Notes under the pieces: generated by a model
The model's input: only the letters and a program-made list of their open reading frames with translations
The model's database searches: none
What the model was told of the DNA's origin: nothing
Assembly: GCA_002796245.1 (NCBI GenBank)
Contig: PCWT01000049.1
Coordinates: forward strand, 1-51,911
Source: Gammaproteobacteria bacterium CG11_big_fil_rev_8_21_14_0_20_46_22
GTDB taxonomy: Bacteria; Pseudomonadota; Gammaproteobacteria; UBA12402
DNA: 51,911 bases
Direction of reading: 5' to 3'
Part shown: positions 24,607-33,884 of the stretch, one piece after another
How the letters are laid out: each line of letters starts with the position of its first letter
How positions within the stretch are numbered: the first letter of the stretch is position 1
Translations under genes and position numbers: made by a program

Positions 24607-27600
24607 TGGCGTTTACCGATCCGTTTATACGCCGCCCAGTCCTTGCGGCTGTTATCAGCTTACTGATTTTTATTTTCGGTTTATTCGCTGTTCACGAGCT
24701 GCCGCTCCAAGAATTTCCACAAATGGACAACACGCTAATTACGGTGACGACAACCTACTCAGGTGCCAGCGCAAGCCTGGTCCAAGGCTTTGTGACGAAC
24801 CCGCTGGAAACATCCATTGCGACAGCCGACGGTATTGATTATATGACCGCGACGAGCACCAAGGGTTCAAGCACCATTGATGTGTACGTGAAACTGAACT
24901 TTGACCCCAACGTGGCCTTTACGAACGTAATGAGCAAAGTACAACAAGTCGAAGGCCAGCTACCGAGTGCTGCCGAACAACCTGTGATCGACAAAAAAAC
25001 CGGCAACACTTTTGCGATTCAATACTTAAGTTTTACCGATAAACACTTAAGCTCTGAGCAAATCACCGACTATGTCACTCGAGTGGTTCAACCACAATTA
25101 GAGAGCGCCTCAGGTGTTGCGCAAGCCCAGATTCTCGGCGGTAAAGTTTTTGCCATGCGTATTTGGCTTGACACGAAGCGCTTATCGGCACTCAATCTAA
25201 CCCCTGCCGATATTCAAAACGCCCTGCTTGCGAACAACTACCAATCGGCTGCGGGTAACACCAAAGGTCAGTACGTCGCCTACGATTTGAACGCCAACAC
25301 CGACCTTGAAAACGTTCATGCGTTTAGAAACATTGTTGTTGCACATCAAGGTGACAGCGTGGTGCGATTAGGGGAAGTGGCCAAAGTGCAGCTCGGCGCA
25401 CAAAGTTACGACTCTTCGGTCACCTTAAACGGCAAGCCTGCTGTGTTTGTGGGCATCTACCCCACACCGTCAGCCAACCCTTTATCTGTAATCAGTAATG
25501 TCGATAAATTATTACCGGCCGTTAAAAAACAGTTGCCGCCTGGCTTTGATATGGTCAACGTGTACGACCAATCAGGTTATATTGGTTCGTCTATCCGTGA
25601 AGTGATTGAAACCATTTTGGAAGCGGCCATGATTGTGATCATCGTAATTTTTGCTTTCTTAGGCTCTTTTCGGTCCGTGCTCATTCCGGTCGTTACCATT
25701 CCATTATCATTGGTCGGTGTTTGCACCTTCCTACTGGCACTTGGTTACTCGCTTAACCTTCTCACTTTCTTGGCAATGGTGCTCGCGATCGGACTGGTGG
25801 TCGACGATGCCATTGTGGTGATTGAAAACGTGTATCGCCACGTGGAGGATGGCTTGCCGCCATTTAAAGCCGCAATTGTCGGTGCGCGTGAAATTGGCCC
25901 GGCGGTGGTTTCTATGACGATCACATTGGCGGCTGTGTACGCGCCTATTGGTTTCATGGGGGGCTTAACTGGCGCGCTCTTCAAAGAGTTTGCGTTTACA
26001 CTCGCCGGTACCGTGATTTTGTCGGGCATCATCGCGCTCACACTCTCACCCATGATGTGCTCGAAGTTTTTAGACAGCAGCATCAACGATTCCAAAATTG
26101 TAAAGTTCATTGACCGCTTTTTTGATCGCTTAAAAAACCGCTATCAAGCCTTAGTGACAAGCTCACTAAACTACCGACCAGTCACAGCACTGTTTGCCAT
26201 AGTTGTGCTCACCAGCTGCGTGTTCTTATACGCGCTCACGAAAAAAGAATTAGCCCCTGCAGAAGATCAGGGATTGATTTTGGTCTCCGCCACCACACCA
26301 GTGTACTCAAACTTTGATTACATGAGCTACTTCTCGAAAGAGCTCGAAAAGCAAATGGCGAAAACACCTGAAAAAGCCAACTATTTCACGATTAACGGGG
26401 CGATGGGTGCAAACTCGATTTTTGCAGCGATTACCTTAAAACCCTGGGATCAGCGCAGCGTCAAAGAACAACAACTGATTCCGTTGGTGCAAAAAAATGT
26501 GGCCAAAGTGCCTGGCCTTCAAACGGTTGCATTTGGTTTACCCCCATTACCGGGCAATAGCGGTGGCATGCCGATTCAGTTTGTGGTGACCAACATTAGT
26601 GGCGACTACTTAAGCCTTTGGAAGCTTAGCGACGACATTCTAATGAAAGCGCTTAACAGCGGTATGTTCGCGTACCTGGATAACTCGCTGCAATTCAACA
26701 AAAAAGAATACAATATTCAAATTGATCGTGAAAAAGCGGAATCCATGGGCATACAAATGCAAGATATCGCCAATAGTTTATCGACGGCCATGAGTGGTGC
26801 TTACATTAACTACTTCAGCATGGCCAATCGTAGCTATGAAGTGATTCCACAAATCAAGCGACCGTTGCGTTACAACCCGGATGACATCAACCACATTTAT
26901 ATAAAAACCGGCTCAGGCGAATTAGTGCCTTTATCAACAGTGGTAAAAATCACCAGTCAAGTTCAACCGAACAGTCGAACGGAGTTTCAACAACAAGCCT
27001 CAGCGACGATTGAGGGCGTGGCCTCACCGTCTGTGACCATGGGCACTGCGCTGGACTTCTTAAAGAAAACAGCTGACGAAACTTTGCCTAAAGGCTATAG
27101 CTACAATTACGAAGGCCAATCGCGCCAATATGAAACCGAAGGTAGTGCGCTGATCTTCATTTTCTTCTTTGCGATTGTGGTGATCTACTTAATCTTGGCA
27201 GCTCTGTTCGAAAGCTTCCGTGATCCGTTTATCGTGTTAATTGCCGTACCGATGTCGATTTGCGGCGCCTTGATACCGCTAAACCTCGGCTTAGCCACGA
27301 TTAACATCTATACACAGATTGGTTTAATTACCTTGATTGGTTTAATCAGTAAGCACGGTATCTTGATGGTGGATTTCGCCAATAAACTCCAAGAAACCGA
27401 AGGGCTTAATAAGTTCGACGCCATTGTGAAATCGGCCAGCATTCGTCTGCGCCCTATTTTGATGACCACCTTTGCGATGGTCTTTGGTGTGATACCACTG
27501 GTGCTCAGCACCGGCGCGGGTGCTGCCTCACGAAATAATATGGGCTTGGTGATTTTCTTTGGTATGTTAATCGGTACTTTGTTTACCTTGTTCGTGGTGC

Positions 27601-27659
27601 CAACCATGTACACCTTCTTTGCGAAGAAGCACGAGAAATTGCCCGACATTGAGGATTAA
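24606..27659 (+). CDS. RND efflux permease (HAE-1 family, MexI/MdtB-like)
   Basis: A 1017-residue inner-membrane proton-drug antiporter. It opens MAFTDPFIRRPVLAAVISLL, has twelve membrane helices around two large periplasmic domains, and carries the TM4 proton-relay segment LAIGLVVDDAIVVIENVYRH plus the second-half GLISKHGILMVDFAN. Length and motifs are those of heavy amphiphile exporters; the drug range cannot be read. It is translationally coupled to the adaptor gene. Confidence 0.93.
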   Translation: MAFTDPFIRRPVLAAVISLLIFIFGLFAVHELPLQEFPQMDNTLITVTTTYSGASASLVQGFVTNPLETSIATADGIDYMTATSTKGSSTIDVYVKLNFDPNVAFTNVMSKVQQVEGQLPSAAEQPVIDKKTGNTFAIQYLSFTDKHLSSEQITDYVTRVVQPQLESASGVAQAQILGGKVFAMRIWLDTKRLSALNLTPADIQNALLANNYQSAAGNTKGQYVAYDLNANTDLENVHAFRNIVVAHQGDSVVRLGEVAKVQLGAQSYDSSVTLNGKPAVFVGIYPTPSANPLSVISNVDKLLPAVKKQLPPGFDMVNVYDQSGYIGSSIREVIETILEAAMIVIIVIFAFLGSFRSVLIPVVTIPLSLVGVCTFLLALGYSLNLLTFLAMVLAIGLVVDDAIVVIENVYRHVEDGLPPFKAAIVGAREIGPAVVSMTITLAAVYAPIGFMGGLTGALFKEFAFTLAGTVILSGIIALTLSPMMCSKFLDSSINDSKIVKFIDRFFDRLKNRYQALVTSSLNYRPVTALFAIVVLTSCVFLYALTKKELAPAEDQGLILVSATTPVYSNFDYMSYFSKELEKQMAKTPEKANYFTINGAMGANSIFAAITLKPWDQRSVKEQQLIPLVQKNVAKVPGLQTVAFGLPPLPGNSGGMPIQFVVTNISGDYLSLWKLSDDILMKALNSGMFAYLDNSLQFNKKEYNIQIDREKAESMGIQMQDIANSLSTAMSGAYINYFSMANRSYEVIPQIKRPLRYNPDDINHIYIKTGSGELVPLSTVVKITSQVQPNSRTEFQQQASATIEGVASPSVTMGTALDFLKKTADETLPKGYSYNYEGQSRQYETEGSALIFIFFFAIVVIYLILAALFESFRDPFIVLIAVPMSICGALIPLNLGLATINIYTQIGLITLIGLISKHGILMVDFANKLQETEGLNKFDAIVKSASIRLRPILMTTFAMVFGVIPLVLSTGAGAASRNNMGLVIFFGMLIGTLFTLFVVPTMYTFFAKKHEKLPDIED

Positions 27660-27663
27660 TCGC

Positions 27664-28644
27664 ATGCAAAAAATCACAGTGATAGGCGCAGGCTCTTGGG
27701 GTTGTTCATTGGCCATGCACTTAGCACGCGAGCACGCAGGCATTCATCTTTGGGATATCGACACCTCGCTTTTAGAAAACATGCAAAAAACCCGTGAAAA
27801 CACGCGTTATTTGCCAGGCCTTAGCCTGCCCGAAGCCTTGATTATCGAAGCGGACTTAAGTGCCGCACTTAAGCAAACGGACTTGGTGCTTATTGTGGTG
27901 CCTAGTCATGTGTTTGCTAAAGCGCTCGCATCAATCAAGCCGCACATTGCATCGCACACACCCGTGATCTGGGCGAGCAAAGGCATAGCGCCTGATAGCC
28001 TTAAGTTGCTACATGAAGTTGCGCACGAACTGCTGGGCGCGCGAGCGATGGCAGCCCTTTCGGGCCCCTCTTTTGCGCGAGAGGTCGCCGAAGGTTTGCC
28101 CACGATTCTAGACATGGCTTCAAACGGTACAGCGCTGAGTGAAACATTACACAGCCTATTCGATCACGGCAAGCTACGCCTACACGACAACCCCGATTTC
28201 ATCAGTGTGCAATTAGGCGGCGCCATGAAAAACGTGGTGGCCATTGCCGTGGGCATGGCAGATGGCTTAGGCATGGGCACGAATGCGAAATGCGCACTCA
28301 TGACCATCGGCCTGCAAGATGAAATGCGCATGGCTAAAGCACTAGGTGCAGACTCTGGCCAGGATTTAATGAGCTTTTCGGGTGTGGGCGATCTCATCCT
28401 CACCTGCACGGATAATCAATCACGTAATCGCCGGTTTGGTAAATTACTCGGTGAAGGTCAAACGCAAGCAGATGCCTTGGCCGAAATCAATCAAACCGTG
28501 GAAGGCTTGGACAATTGCCCATTGATGCTAAAACTCGCCGAAAAACACGGCGTAGAGCTTAAAGTGACACACGGTTTGCAACGTGTTTTATCGGGCGAAT
28601 CGGCCCCAGATCAAGCGATACAAGCAATGCTCGGTTTTATTTAA
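27664..28644 (+). CDS. gpsA: Glycerol-3-phosphate dehydrogenase [NAD(P)+]
   Basis: A 326-residue enzyme reducing dihydroxyacetone phosphate to sn-glycerol-3-phosphate for phospholipid synthesis. Nucleotide site GAGSWGCSLA near the start, ALSGPSFAREVAEGLPT, the catalytic Lys in GAMKNVVAIAVGMADGLGMGTNAKCAL and SGVGDLILTCTDNQSRNRRFG are all present. It starts 4 bp after the RND gene. The stop overlaps that of ribH by 8 bp. Confidence 0.95.
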   Translation: MQKITVIGAGSWGCSLAMHLAREHAGIHLWDIDTSLLENMQKTRENTRYLPGLSLPEALIIEADLSAALKQTDLVLIVVPSHVFAKALASIKPHIASHTPVIWASKGIAPDSLKLLHEVAHELLGARAMAALSGPSFAREVAEGLPTILDMASNGTALSETLHSLFDHGKLRLHDNPDFISVQLGGAMKNVVAIAVGMADGLGMGTNAKCALMTIGLQDEMRMAKALGADSGQDLMSFSGVGDLILTCTDNQSRNRRFGKLLGEGQTQADALAEINQTVEGLDNCPLMLKLAEKHGVELKVTHGLQRVLSGESAPDQAIQAMLGFI

Positions 28645-29098
28645 CCGCGTGCATCACTGAAATCATTTCCATCGCGCAATCAGCTGCATCACGCCCTTTA
28701 TGACCGTGACTGCCGCCCACGCGCTCTTCGGCTTGTTTTTTGTTTTCCGTAGTCAGTACACCAAAAATGACCGGTAGGCCTGTTTCCAACATAACTTCTT
28801 GGCAACCGGCCGAGACTTGCTCGCACACGTAATCATAATGACTGGTTTCACCACGAATCACGGCACCCAAAGCAATGACAGCCGCATAATGCTTAGTTTG
28901 AGCGAGTTTTTTGGCCGCCAGCGGAATCTCCACGCAACCCGGCACATACAATACCGTAATGTCTTCAGTGCCCAAGCCCAACTCACGCAAGCGATCCACC
29001 GCGCCTTTTAATAGCTCATCGGTAATCGGTGAATTAAAACGGCTAACGACAATGGCCACAGGCGCCTTCTCTACACGGGTGACTTTGATGACTTGCAT
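28637..29098 (-). CDS. ribH: 6,7-dimethyl-8-ribityllumazine synthase
   Basis: A 153-residue enzyme of riboflavin synthesis that forms an icosahedral or pentameric assembly. SRFNSPITDELLKGAVDRL, VLYVPGCVEIPLAAKKLA, ALGAVIRGETSHYDYVCEQVSAG and PVIFGVLTTENKKQAEERVGG are textbook blocks with the catalytic His in ETSHYD. The remaining rib genes are not in the window. It lies 5 bp after the MFS gene on the same strand. Confidence 0.95.
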   Translation of the reverse strand: MQVIKVTRVEKAPVAIVVSRFNSPITDELLKGAVDRLRELGLGTEDITVLYVPGCVEIPLAAKKLAQTKHYAAVIALGAVIRGETSHYDYVCEQVSAGCQEVMLETGLPVIFGVLTTENKKQAEERVGGSHGHKGRDAADCAMEMISVMHAVK

Positions 29099-29103
29099 GG
29101 GGT

Positions 29104-30357
29104 TTAACCTCGTCGTTTATAGCTTTGGCAGCCGGTTTCTTTAATGAATCGGGTCATGATCATAGCAAGCCCTTGGCAGATCGGCAACGCCAAAAAGGCC
29201 CAGCGATAGGCCACAAGCTCACCCGTGCTCGCATGCAATAAGCCATCGAGCAAACGCCCCACAAAGGGCTGAAATACCGTACCACTGAGCATGACGAGCA
29301 TATTCGTAAAGCCCACGACCACACCCGAAGCCCAGTCGGGGTGATATTCGCGATTAATCGCAAAACACAAAATCATGCTGCTAGAGGCAAAGCCGAAGAT
29401 AAATAATAACGCGCCCAGGAGAAAGTCATTAAAAACAGGCAAATAAATCACGCAAGCCAAGCTCACGAGCGCCACAAGCGCGCCATAAAACAGCTGGGGC
29501 TTGCGCTTGTTCAGCCTACCGGATAGCCAACCGTGCAAAGGCGCACCAACACCAATGCCCACAAACACAAACGACGATAAAAACGCGGCTTCAGGCTTGT
29601 CGAGCTGATACGCCACCGTTAAGTACGGCACACTCCAAAGCTCTGTAAACGCCGCAATGGGCGCGACGATTAAGCCACCGAATAAGGCTACCACCCAAGA
29701 CTGCCGGCAACCCGCCACACGTCTCAAGCCGACCAATAATTGATGCCGTTTTCGACATTGCTTTTGATTCGGGCAGCCAAACACACGCGGGCCGTCTTTG
29801 ACAAGCAGTGCAATCAACAATGAAATAAATAATCCTACAATACCGATATACAACATGCTATCGCGCCAGCCCCAATGCTTGACCAGCTCAGCCAAAGGCC
29901 CCTCACCGATCAAGGCGCCAATGACGCCGAGCAGATTCGTTAAACCCGCGACAATCGCAAACTGACGATTCGAAAACCAAAGGCTTGCAAGCTTCAAACA
30001 GCCCACAAAGGAAAATGCAGAACCCGCGCCCATGAGCAATCGGCCAATAATCAGTAAATCCGCATGTTGGGCGATCGAGAAAAGATAACACCCCAACGCC
30101 ACCATGACAGCGGCGACCACCAGCAAACGCTTGGTGCCATAACGATCGAGCAAAATACCGACAGGAATTTGCAAAATCGCATAGGCCCAATAATACACGC
30201 CCGATAAATAGCCGATCATGAGATGATCCAAACCCAAATCGTACCCGAGGTTGGACACCATCACCGAGGGTGAAATACGGATAAAAAATTCGTAAGCGTA
30301 AAAGCTCGCTGAAACGATCCAAATCAGCCAAGCCTGGTAAACCAGCAGTTTTTTCAT
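29104..30357 (-). CDS. Major facilitator superfamily transporter
   Basis: A 417-residue protein with twelve predicted helices. The MFS motif A-like GILLDRYGTKRLL follows helix 2, and RLLMGAGSAFSFVGCLK marks helix 4. It has the pattern of the many MFS importers found in Legionella and Coxiella (YEFFIRISPSVM at helix 1). The substrate is unknown. Its position directly before ribH could suggest flavin-related transport, but this is only a positional hint. Confidence 0.87.
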   Translation of the reverse strand: MKKLLVYQAWLIWIVSASFYAYEFFIRISPSVMVSNLGYDLGLDHLMIGYLSGVYYWAYAILQIPVGILLDRYGTKRLLVVAAVMVALGCYLFSIAQHADLLIIGRLLMGAGSAFSFVGCLKLASLWFSNRQFAIVAGLTNLLGVIGALIGEGPLAELVKHWGWRDSMLYIGIVGLFISLLIALLVKDGPRVFGCPNQKQCRKRHQLLVGLRRVAGCRQSWVVALFGGLIVAPIAAFTELWSVPYLTVAYQLDKPEAAFLSSFVFVGIGVGAPLHGWLSGRLNKRKPQLFYGALVALVSLACVIYLPVFNDFLLGALLFIFGFASSSMILCFAINREYHPDWASGVVVGFTNMLVMLSGTVFQPFVGRLLDGLLHASTGELVAYRWAFLALPICQGLAMIMTRFIKETGCQSYKRRG

Positions 30358-30544
30358 TCAGCGCCTATCGTGATTAATGACGGACATGGTACCGATATTT
30401 TGCTATTTAATAAAGCGCGAAGGCTTGCTCATGACACGCCAAAGCTGCTCCACTAGGCAGAGGGCGCGCTGGGCTGAATTTAATTAGCCTTAAAAGATAA
30501 TATCCTGTAAACTCGACGTCATTAATAATGATAAAAGATATGAT

Positions 30545-31813
30545 ATGAGTGCTCCCTTCCTTGGCTTATCCGCCTTGATCCTTGAGGCTATTGCTGAAAA
30601 AGGGTACGACACACCCTCACCTATTCAATCGCAAGCCATTCCCCCTATATTAGCAGGCCGAGATGTCATGGCGGCTGCCCAAACAGGGACAGGTAAAACT
30701 GCTGCTTTTGTTCTTCCCATGTTAGAAAATCTTTCCAAAGGGGCTGCTGTGAAGCCAAACCAAGCGCGAGCACTTGTGCTAACGCCTACTCGTGAGCTAG
30801 CCGCGCAAGTTGCCGAAAGTGTGGCAACCTACGGAAAAAATCTTCCTTTACGCTCAACCGTAGTTTATGGTGGAGTCAAAATTAATCCACAAATGATGCG
30901 GCTTCGAAAAGGCGCGGATATTCTAGTGGCGACGCCTGGCCGCTTACTTGATCTTTACAATCAAAACGCAGTGAGATTTGCGTCGCTTGAAATTTTAGTA
31001 TTAGATGAAGCCGATCGAATGTTAGATATGGGGTTTATTCATGATATTCGAAAAATAATTAGCCTACTCCCTAAGCAGCGCCAAAATTTAATGTTTTCCG
31101 CTACTTTTTCGAAAAAAATTCGGGCACTTGCCAGCACTATTGTGAATAATCCCATTGAAATTTCTGTAAGCCCACAAGTCACGACCGCTGAAACGGTTGA
31201 GCAATGGATTTGCCCTGTCGATAAAAGTCGAAAACCCGCGCTATTGATGCAAATCATTAGCGAAAACCATTGGAGTCAAGTGTTAGTTTTTACTCGGACT
31301 AAGCACGGTGCAAACCGGCTAACTCGTTATTTAGACGAGCATGGTATTCAAGCATTAGCTATTCATGGTAATAAAAGCCAAGGAGCGCGAACCAAAGCGT
31401 TGGCACATTTCAAAAGCGGCTCTATTCGAGTGTTAGTTGCAACAGACATTGCTGCTCGTGGACTAGATATTAATCATTTGCCTCACGTGGTGAATTTTGA
31501 TTTACCAACTGTGCCAGAGGATTACGTTCATCGAATTGGCCGCACTGGCCGAGCCGGAAAAACCGGGCAAGCTATTTCGCTCGTGAGCGCGGATGAAGCC
31601 AAACAACTGTTTGATATCGAACGCTTGATTAAACAGCCTTTGACACGTAAATTGATTGATGATTTTAAACCAGCCCAAAATGTTCCAGAATCAGGAGCAA
31701 CAGCGGCGCCAGTAAAGCCTAAGAAACCGAAAGCATGGAATCACAATAAACCGCGAACTGAGAATAACACTCACCGATTCAAACCACGAAATAAAAGCAC
31801 GAGAAAAGACTGA
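30545..31813 (+). CDS. DEAD-box ATP-dependent RNA helicase (RhlE-like)
   Basis: A 422-residue RNA helicase. Q-motif [14 protein letters not shown], motif [12 protein letters not shown], Ia PTRELAAQV, motif [11 protein letters not shown], motif III FSATF, motif [12 protein letters not shown] and motif [15 protein letters not shown] are complete. A basic tail ([16 protein letters not shown]...KSTRKD) should bind RNA. Such enzymes remodel ribosomal RNA or help decay, often in the cold. The name RhlE is the best guess by length and tail. It is transcribed alone. Confidence 0.92.
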   Translation: MSAPFLGLSALILEAIAEKGYDTPSPIQSQAIPPILAGRDVMAAAQTGTGKTAAFVLPMLENLSKGAAVKPNQARALVLTPTRELAAQVAESVATYGKNLPLRSTVVYGGVKINPQMMRLRKGADILVATPGRLLDLYNQNAVRFASLEILVLDEADRMLDMGFIHDIRKIISLLPKQRQNLMFSATFSKKIRALASTIVNNPIEISVSPQVTTAETVEQWICPVDKSRKPALLMQIISENHWSQVLVFTRTKHGANRLTRYLDEHGIQALAIHGNKSQGARTKALAHFKSGSIRVLVATDIAARGLDINHLPHVVNFDLPTVPEDYVHRIGRTGRAGKTGQAISLVSADEAKQLFDIERLIKQPLTRKLIDDFKPAQNVPESGATAAPVKPKKPKAWNHNKPRTENNTHRFKPRNKSTRKD

Positions 31814-31928
31814 TTTGTGTAAAAAATAATAGGCCCCCCAAAGTCTCGGCAGGAGCGAAAAACAAAGCGGTCAAAGTTTAACCCGAGCTCGACAGATGTC
31901 AAACCAAACCTTTAAGATAACAGCACCC

Positions 31929-31957
31929 TTGTGCTCACGCTAGCTTATCGTTAGAAT
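31929..31957 (+). promoter_or_regulatory. Putative dacA promoter
   Basis: TTGTGC (31929-31934), a 17-bp spacer and TAGAAT (31952-31957) lie 35 bp ahead of the dacA start. The same two hexamers with the same spacing occur before miaB (39134-39162). Confidence 0.5.
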
Positions 31958-31992
31958 CAACGCAGTTTATCACGACTCAAAAAGGGTAAAAC

Positions 31993-33375
31993 ATGCAGTC
32001 ATCTCGTTATTTAAAGACCATCGCCGCAGTACTACTCGGTTTATCCACCAGCTTTGCCTTGGCTGACAACGGGCCCGTACCCAGCACTGACACAGCGCCA
32101 CAAAGTGCCGCGCAACCGATGCTTGTGCCTTCACCACCGAATGTGCCGGCCAAAGCTTATGTGTTGATGGATGTGGACAGCGGCAAAATTATCGCTGAGA
32201 AAAACATGGATGAGCGCCGCGCACCCGCAAGCTTAACCAAATTGATGACCTTGTATTTAACGTCACGCGCCTTGCATGCCGGCGTGATCAAAACCAGCGA
32301 CAAAGTCTTGATCAGTAAAAAAGCCTGGCAAACCGGTGGCTCACGTATGTTTGTTAAAGTGAACTCTCAAGTACCCGTCGACATGCTGACACAAGGCATC
32401 ATCGTGGATTCAGGTAACGATGCGACCATGGCCTTGGCGCAGTTTGTGGGTGGCTCGATTCCAAGTTTTGTGCAGATGATGAACCAACAAGCACAAGCCT
32501 TAGGCATGAAAAACACGCATTACACGGACCCCACCGGCCTTCCTGCGCCCAAACATTATTCCAGCGCGCACGATTTAGGTATTTTAGCGCGTGCGATTTG
32601 GCTAGAGTTTCCAGAATACCACGCTTGGTACGGCGAAAAATGGCTCACGTATAACAACATTCGCCAACCGAACCGTAACCGCTTATTGTGGCGCTACCCG
32701 TATGCCAAAGGCATGAAAACAGGTCACACCGATGAGGCCGGTTATTGTTTGATTGCTGAAGCGGATAAGAACGGCATGCGTTTAATTTCTGTGGTCATGG
32801 GCGCACCAACAGATGAAGATCGCTCTTCAGACAGCATTCGTTTACTCGAGTACGGCTTTCGTTTTTACAACACGCACTTGTTGTACCAAGGCGGCAGCGT
32901 TGTGGCCACACCACGCATTTGGTTTGGTGATAAGTCGTCTATCCCAGCCGGCGTATTGGATAGTTTTTACGTGACGATGCCGCACGGCCAATTCCAAAAA
33001 GCAAAAGTGAACGTGCAAATGGACACCAACATCCATGCTCCAATCGCTAAAGGCCAACAATTGGGTACGGTCACTGTGAGCGTCGACGGTAACGTGGTTG
33101 AAACACGTCCTTTGGTTGCCTTAGAGGCTGACTCAAAAGGCGGCTGGTGGCGCTACTCAACCGATGCTGTAGGCTATAAATTCCACCAATGGTTTGGCTC
33201 TAAAGATGAGACAGTGAAAGTGGCCAAACCGGCAGACACGCCAGCGCCTGCTGCTCAAACACAACCTGCGCCAACCGCAGCCGATGCAAGCACAAACCAA
33301 GCTGACGCCAGTATAGCAACGGGGCAAAACGGCAACCCACCTGCACCTAGCATTGCGAATGCGGGTAAAAAGTAG
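31993..33375 (+). CDS. dacA: D-alanyl-D-alanine carboxypeptidase (PBP5/6 type)
   Basis: A 460-residue secreted penicillin-binding protein that trims the terminal D-Ala of peptidoglycan stems. The signal peptide is residues 1-24 (TSFALA|D). Active-site SLTK is at 80-83, SGN at 140-142 and KTG in GMKTGHTDEAG. The amphipathic anchor helix (TDAVGYKFHQWFG) that normally ends the protein is followed here by about 50 residues rich in Pro, Ala, Thr and Gln. That tail is unusual; it may be a linker to the wall or membrane, or a low-complexity extension. Confidence 0.93.
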   Translation: MQSSRYLKTIAAVLLGLSTSFALADNGPVPSTDTAPQSAAQPMLVPSPPNVPAKAYVLMDVDSGKIIAEKNMDERRAPASLTKLMTLYLTSRALHAGVIKTSDKVLISKKAWQTGGSRMFVKVNSQVPVDMLTQGIIVDSGNDATMALAQFVGGSIPSFVQMMNQQAQALGMKNTHYTDPTGLPAPKHYSSAHDLGILARAIWLEFPEYHAWYGEKWLTYNNIRQPNRNRLLWRYPYAKGMKTGHTDEAGYCLIAEADKNGMRLISVVMGAPTDEDRSSDSIRLLEYGFRFYNTHLLYQGGSVVATPRIWFGDKSSIPAGVLDSFYVTMPHGQFQKAKVNVQMDTNIHAPIAKGQQLGTVTVSVDGNVVETRPLVALEADSKGGWWRYSTDAVGYKFHQWFGSKDETVKVAKPADTPAPAAQTQPAPTAADASTNQADASIATGQNGNPPAPSIANAGKK

Positions 33376-33387
33376 CAAGCTGGAACC

Positions 33388-33472
33388 GTCTTTGCGAGGA
33401 GCGGAGCGACGTGGCAATCTCCACGTTACTTAACAAGATTGCCGCGCTCACTGGCGTTCGCTCGCAATGACA
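33388..33472. repeat. Interspersed palindromic repeat (REP-like, about 85 bp)
   Basis: The left arm CGTCTTTGCGAGGAGCGGAG, continuing to GTGGCAATCT, is the imperfect complement of the right arm AAGATTGCCGCGCTC, continuing to TTCGCTCGCAATGACA. This 'CATTGCGAGC...GGCAATCT' palindrome is a widespread intergenic repeat in proteobacteria. It lies between dacA and ybeD and differs from the repeats at 12679 and 4943. Confidence 0.7.
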
Positions 33473-33541
33473 TTAGCGGTGTCCGGGTTGTCTTTAGGAG
33501 GCCGACGCTCACCGCATTAAACACGAAATATTAAGCACCCG

Positions 33542-33811
33542 ATGAACAAAACACCCGAAGACATCTACGAATTCCCTTGCACCATGCCGTTTAAAATCAT
33601 CGCGCATCGCAAAGATGATATCGAAGCCATTATTCGTGAGATTTTAGACACACAGGGCTTTGACTCGAAAACCTTGGAAGTCAGCATCCGCCCCAGTAAA
33701 ACCAATAAATACTGGGCAATCACCATGCCACTCACCTTTGAATCCAAAGAACAGCTCGATGCACTGCACAAAGCCCTCAACGATCACGAACACGTGATCA
33801 TGACCTTGTAG
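33542..33811 (+). CDS. ybeD: DUF493/YbeD family protein
   Basis: An 89-residue ACT-like protein: EFPCTMPFKIIAHRKDDIEAIIREIL, then SIRPSKTNKYWAITMPLTFESKEQLDALHKALNDHEHVIMTL. In enterobacteria ybeD lies between dacA and lipB; the dacA-ybeD pairing is kept here, but lipB does not follow. Probably a small regulatory protein. Confidence 0.9.
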   Translation: MNKTPEDIYEFPCTMPFKIIAHRKDDIEAIIREILDTQGFDSKTLEVSIRPSKTNKYWAITMPLTFESKEQLDALHKALNDHEHVIMTL

Positions 33812-33884
33812 ACCTCGACAAACGTTTGAAAATCAGGTGATAATAACACTCAATTTTCAAGTGACAACGCCATGAGGACGAGCG

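Noticed and set aside
30358-30544. Possible small RNA or regulatory element between the MFS and helicase genes
   Set aside because: Only A/T-rich promoter-like sequence was seen; no conserved structure or frame could be supported.
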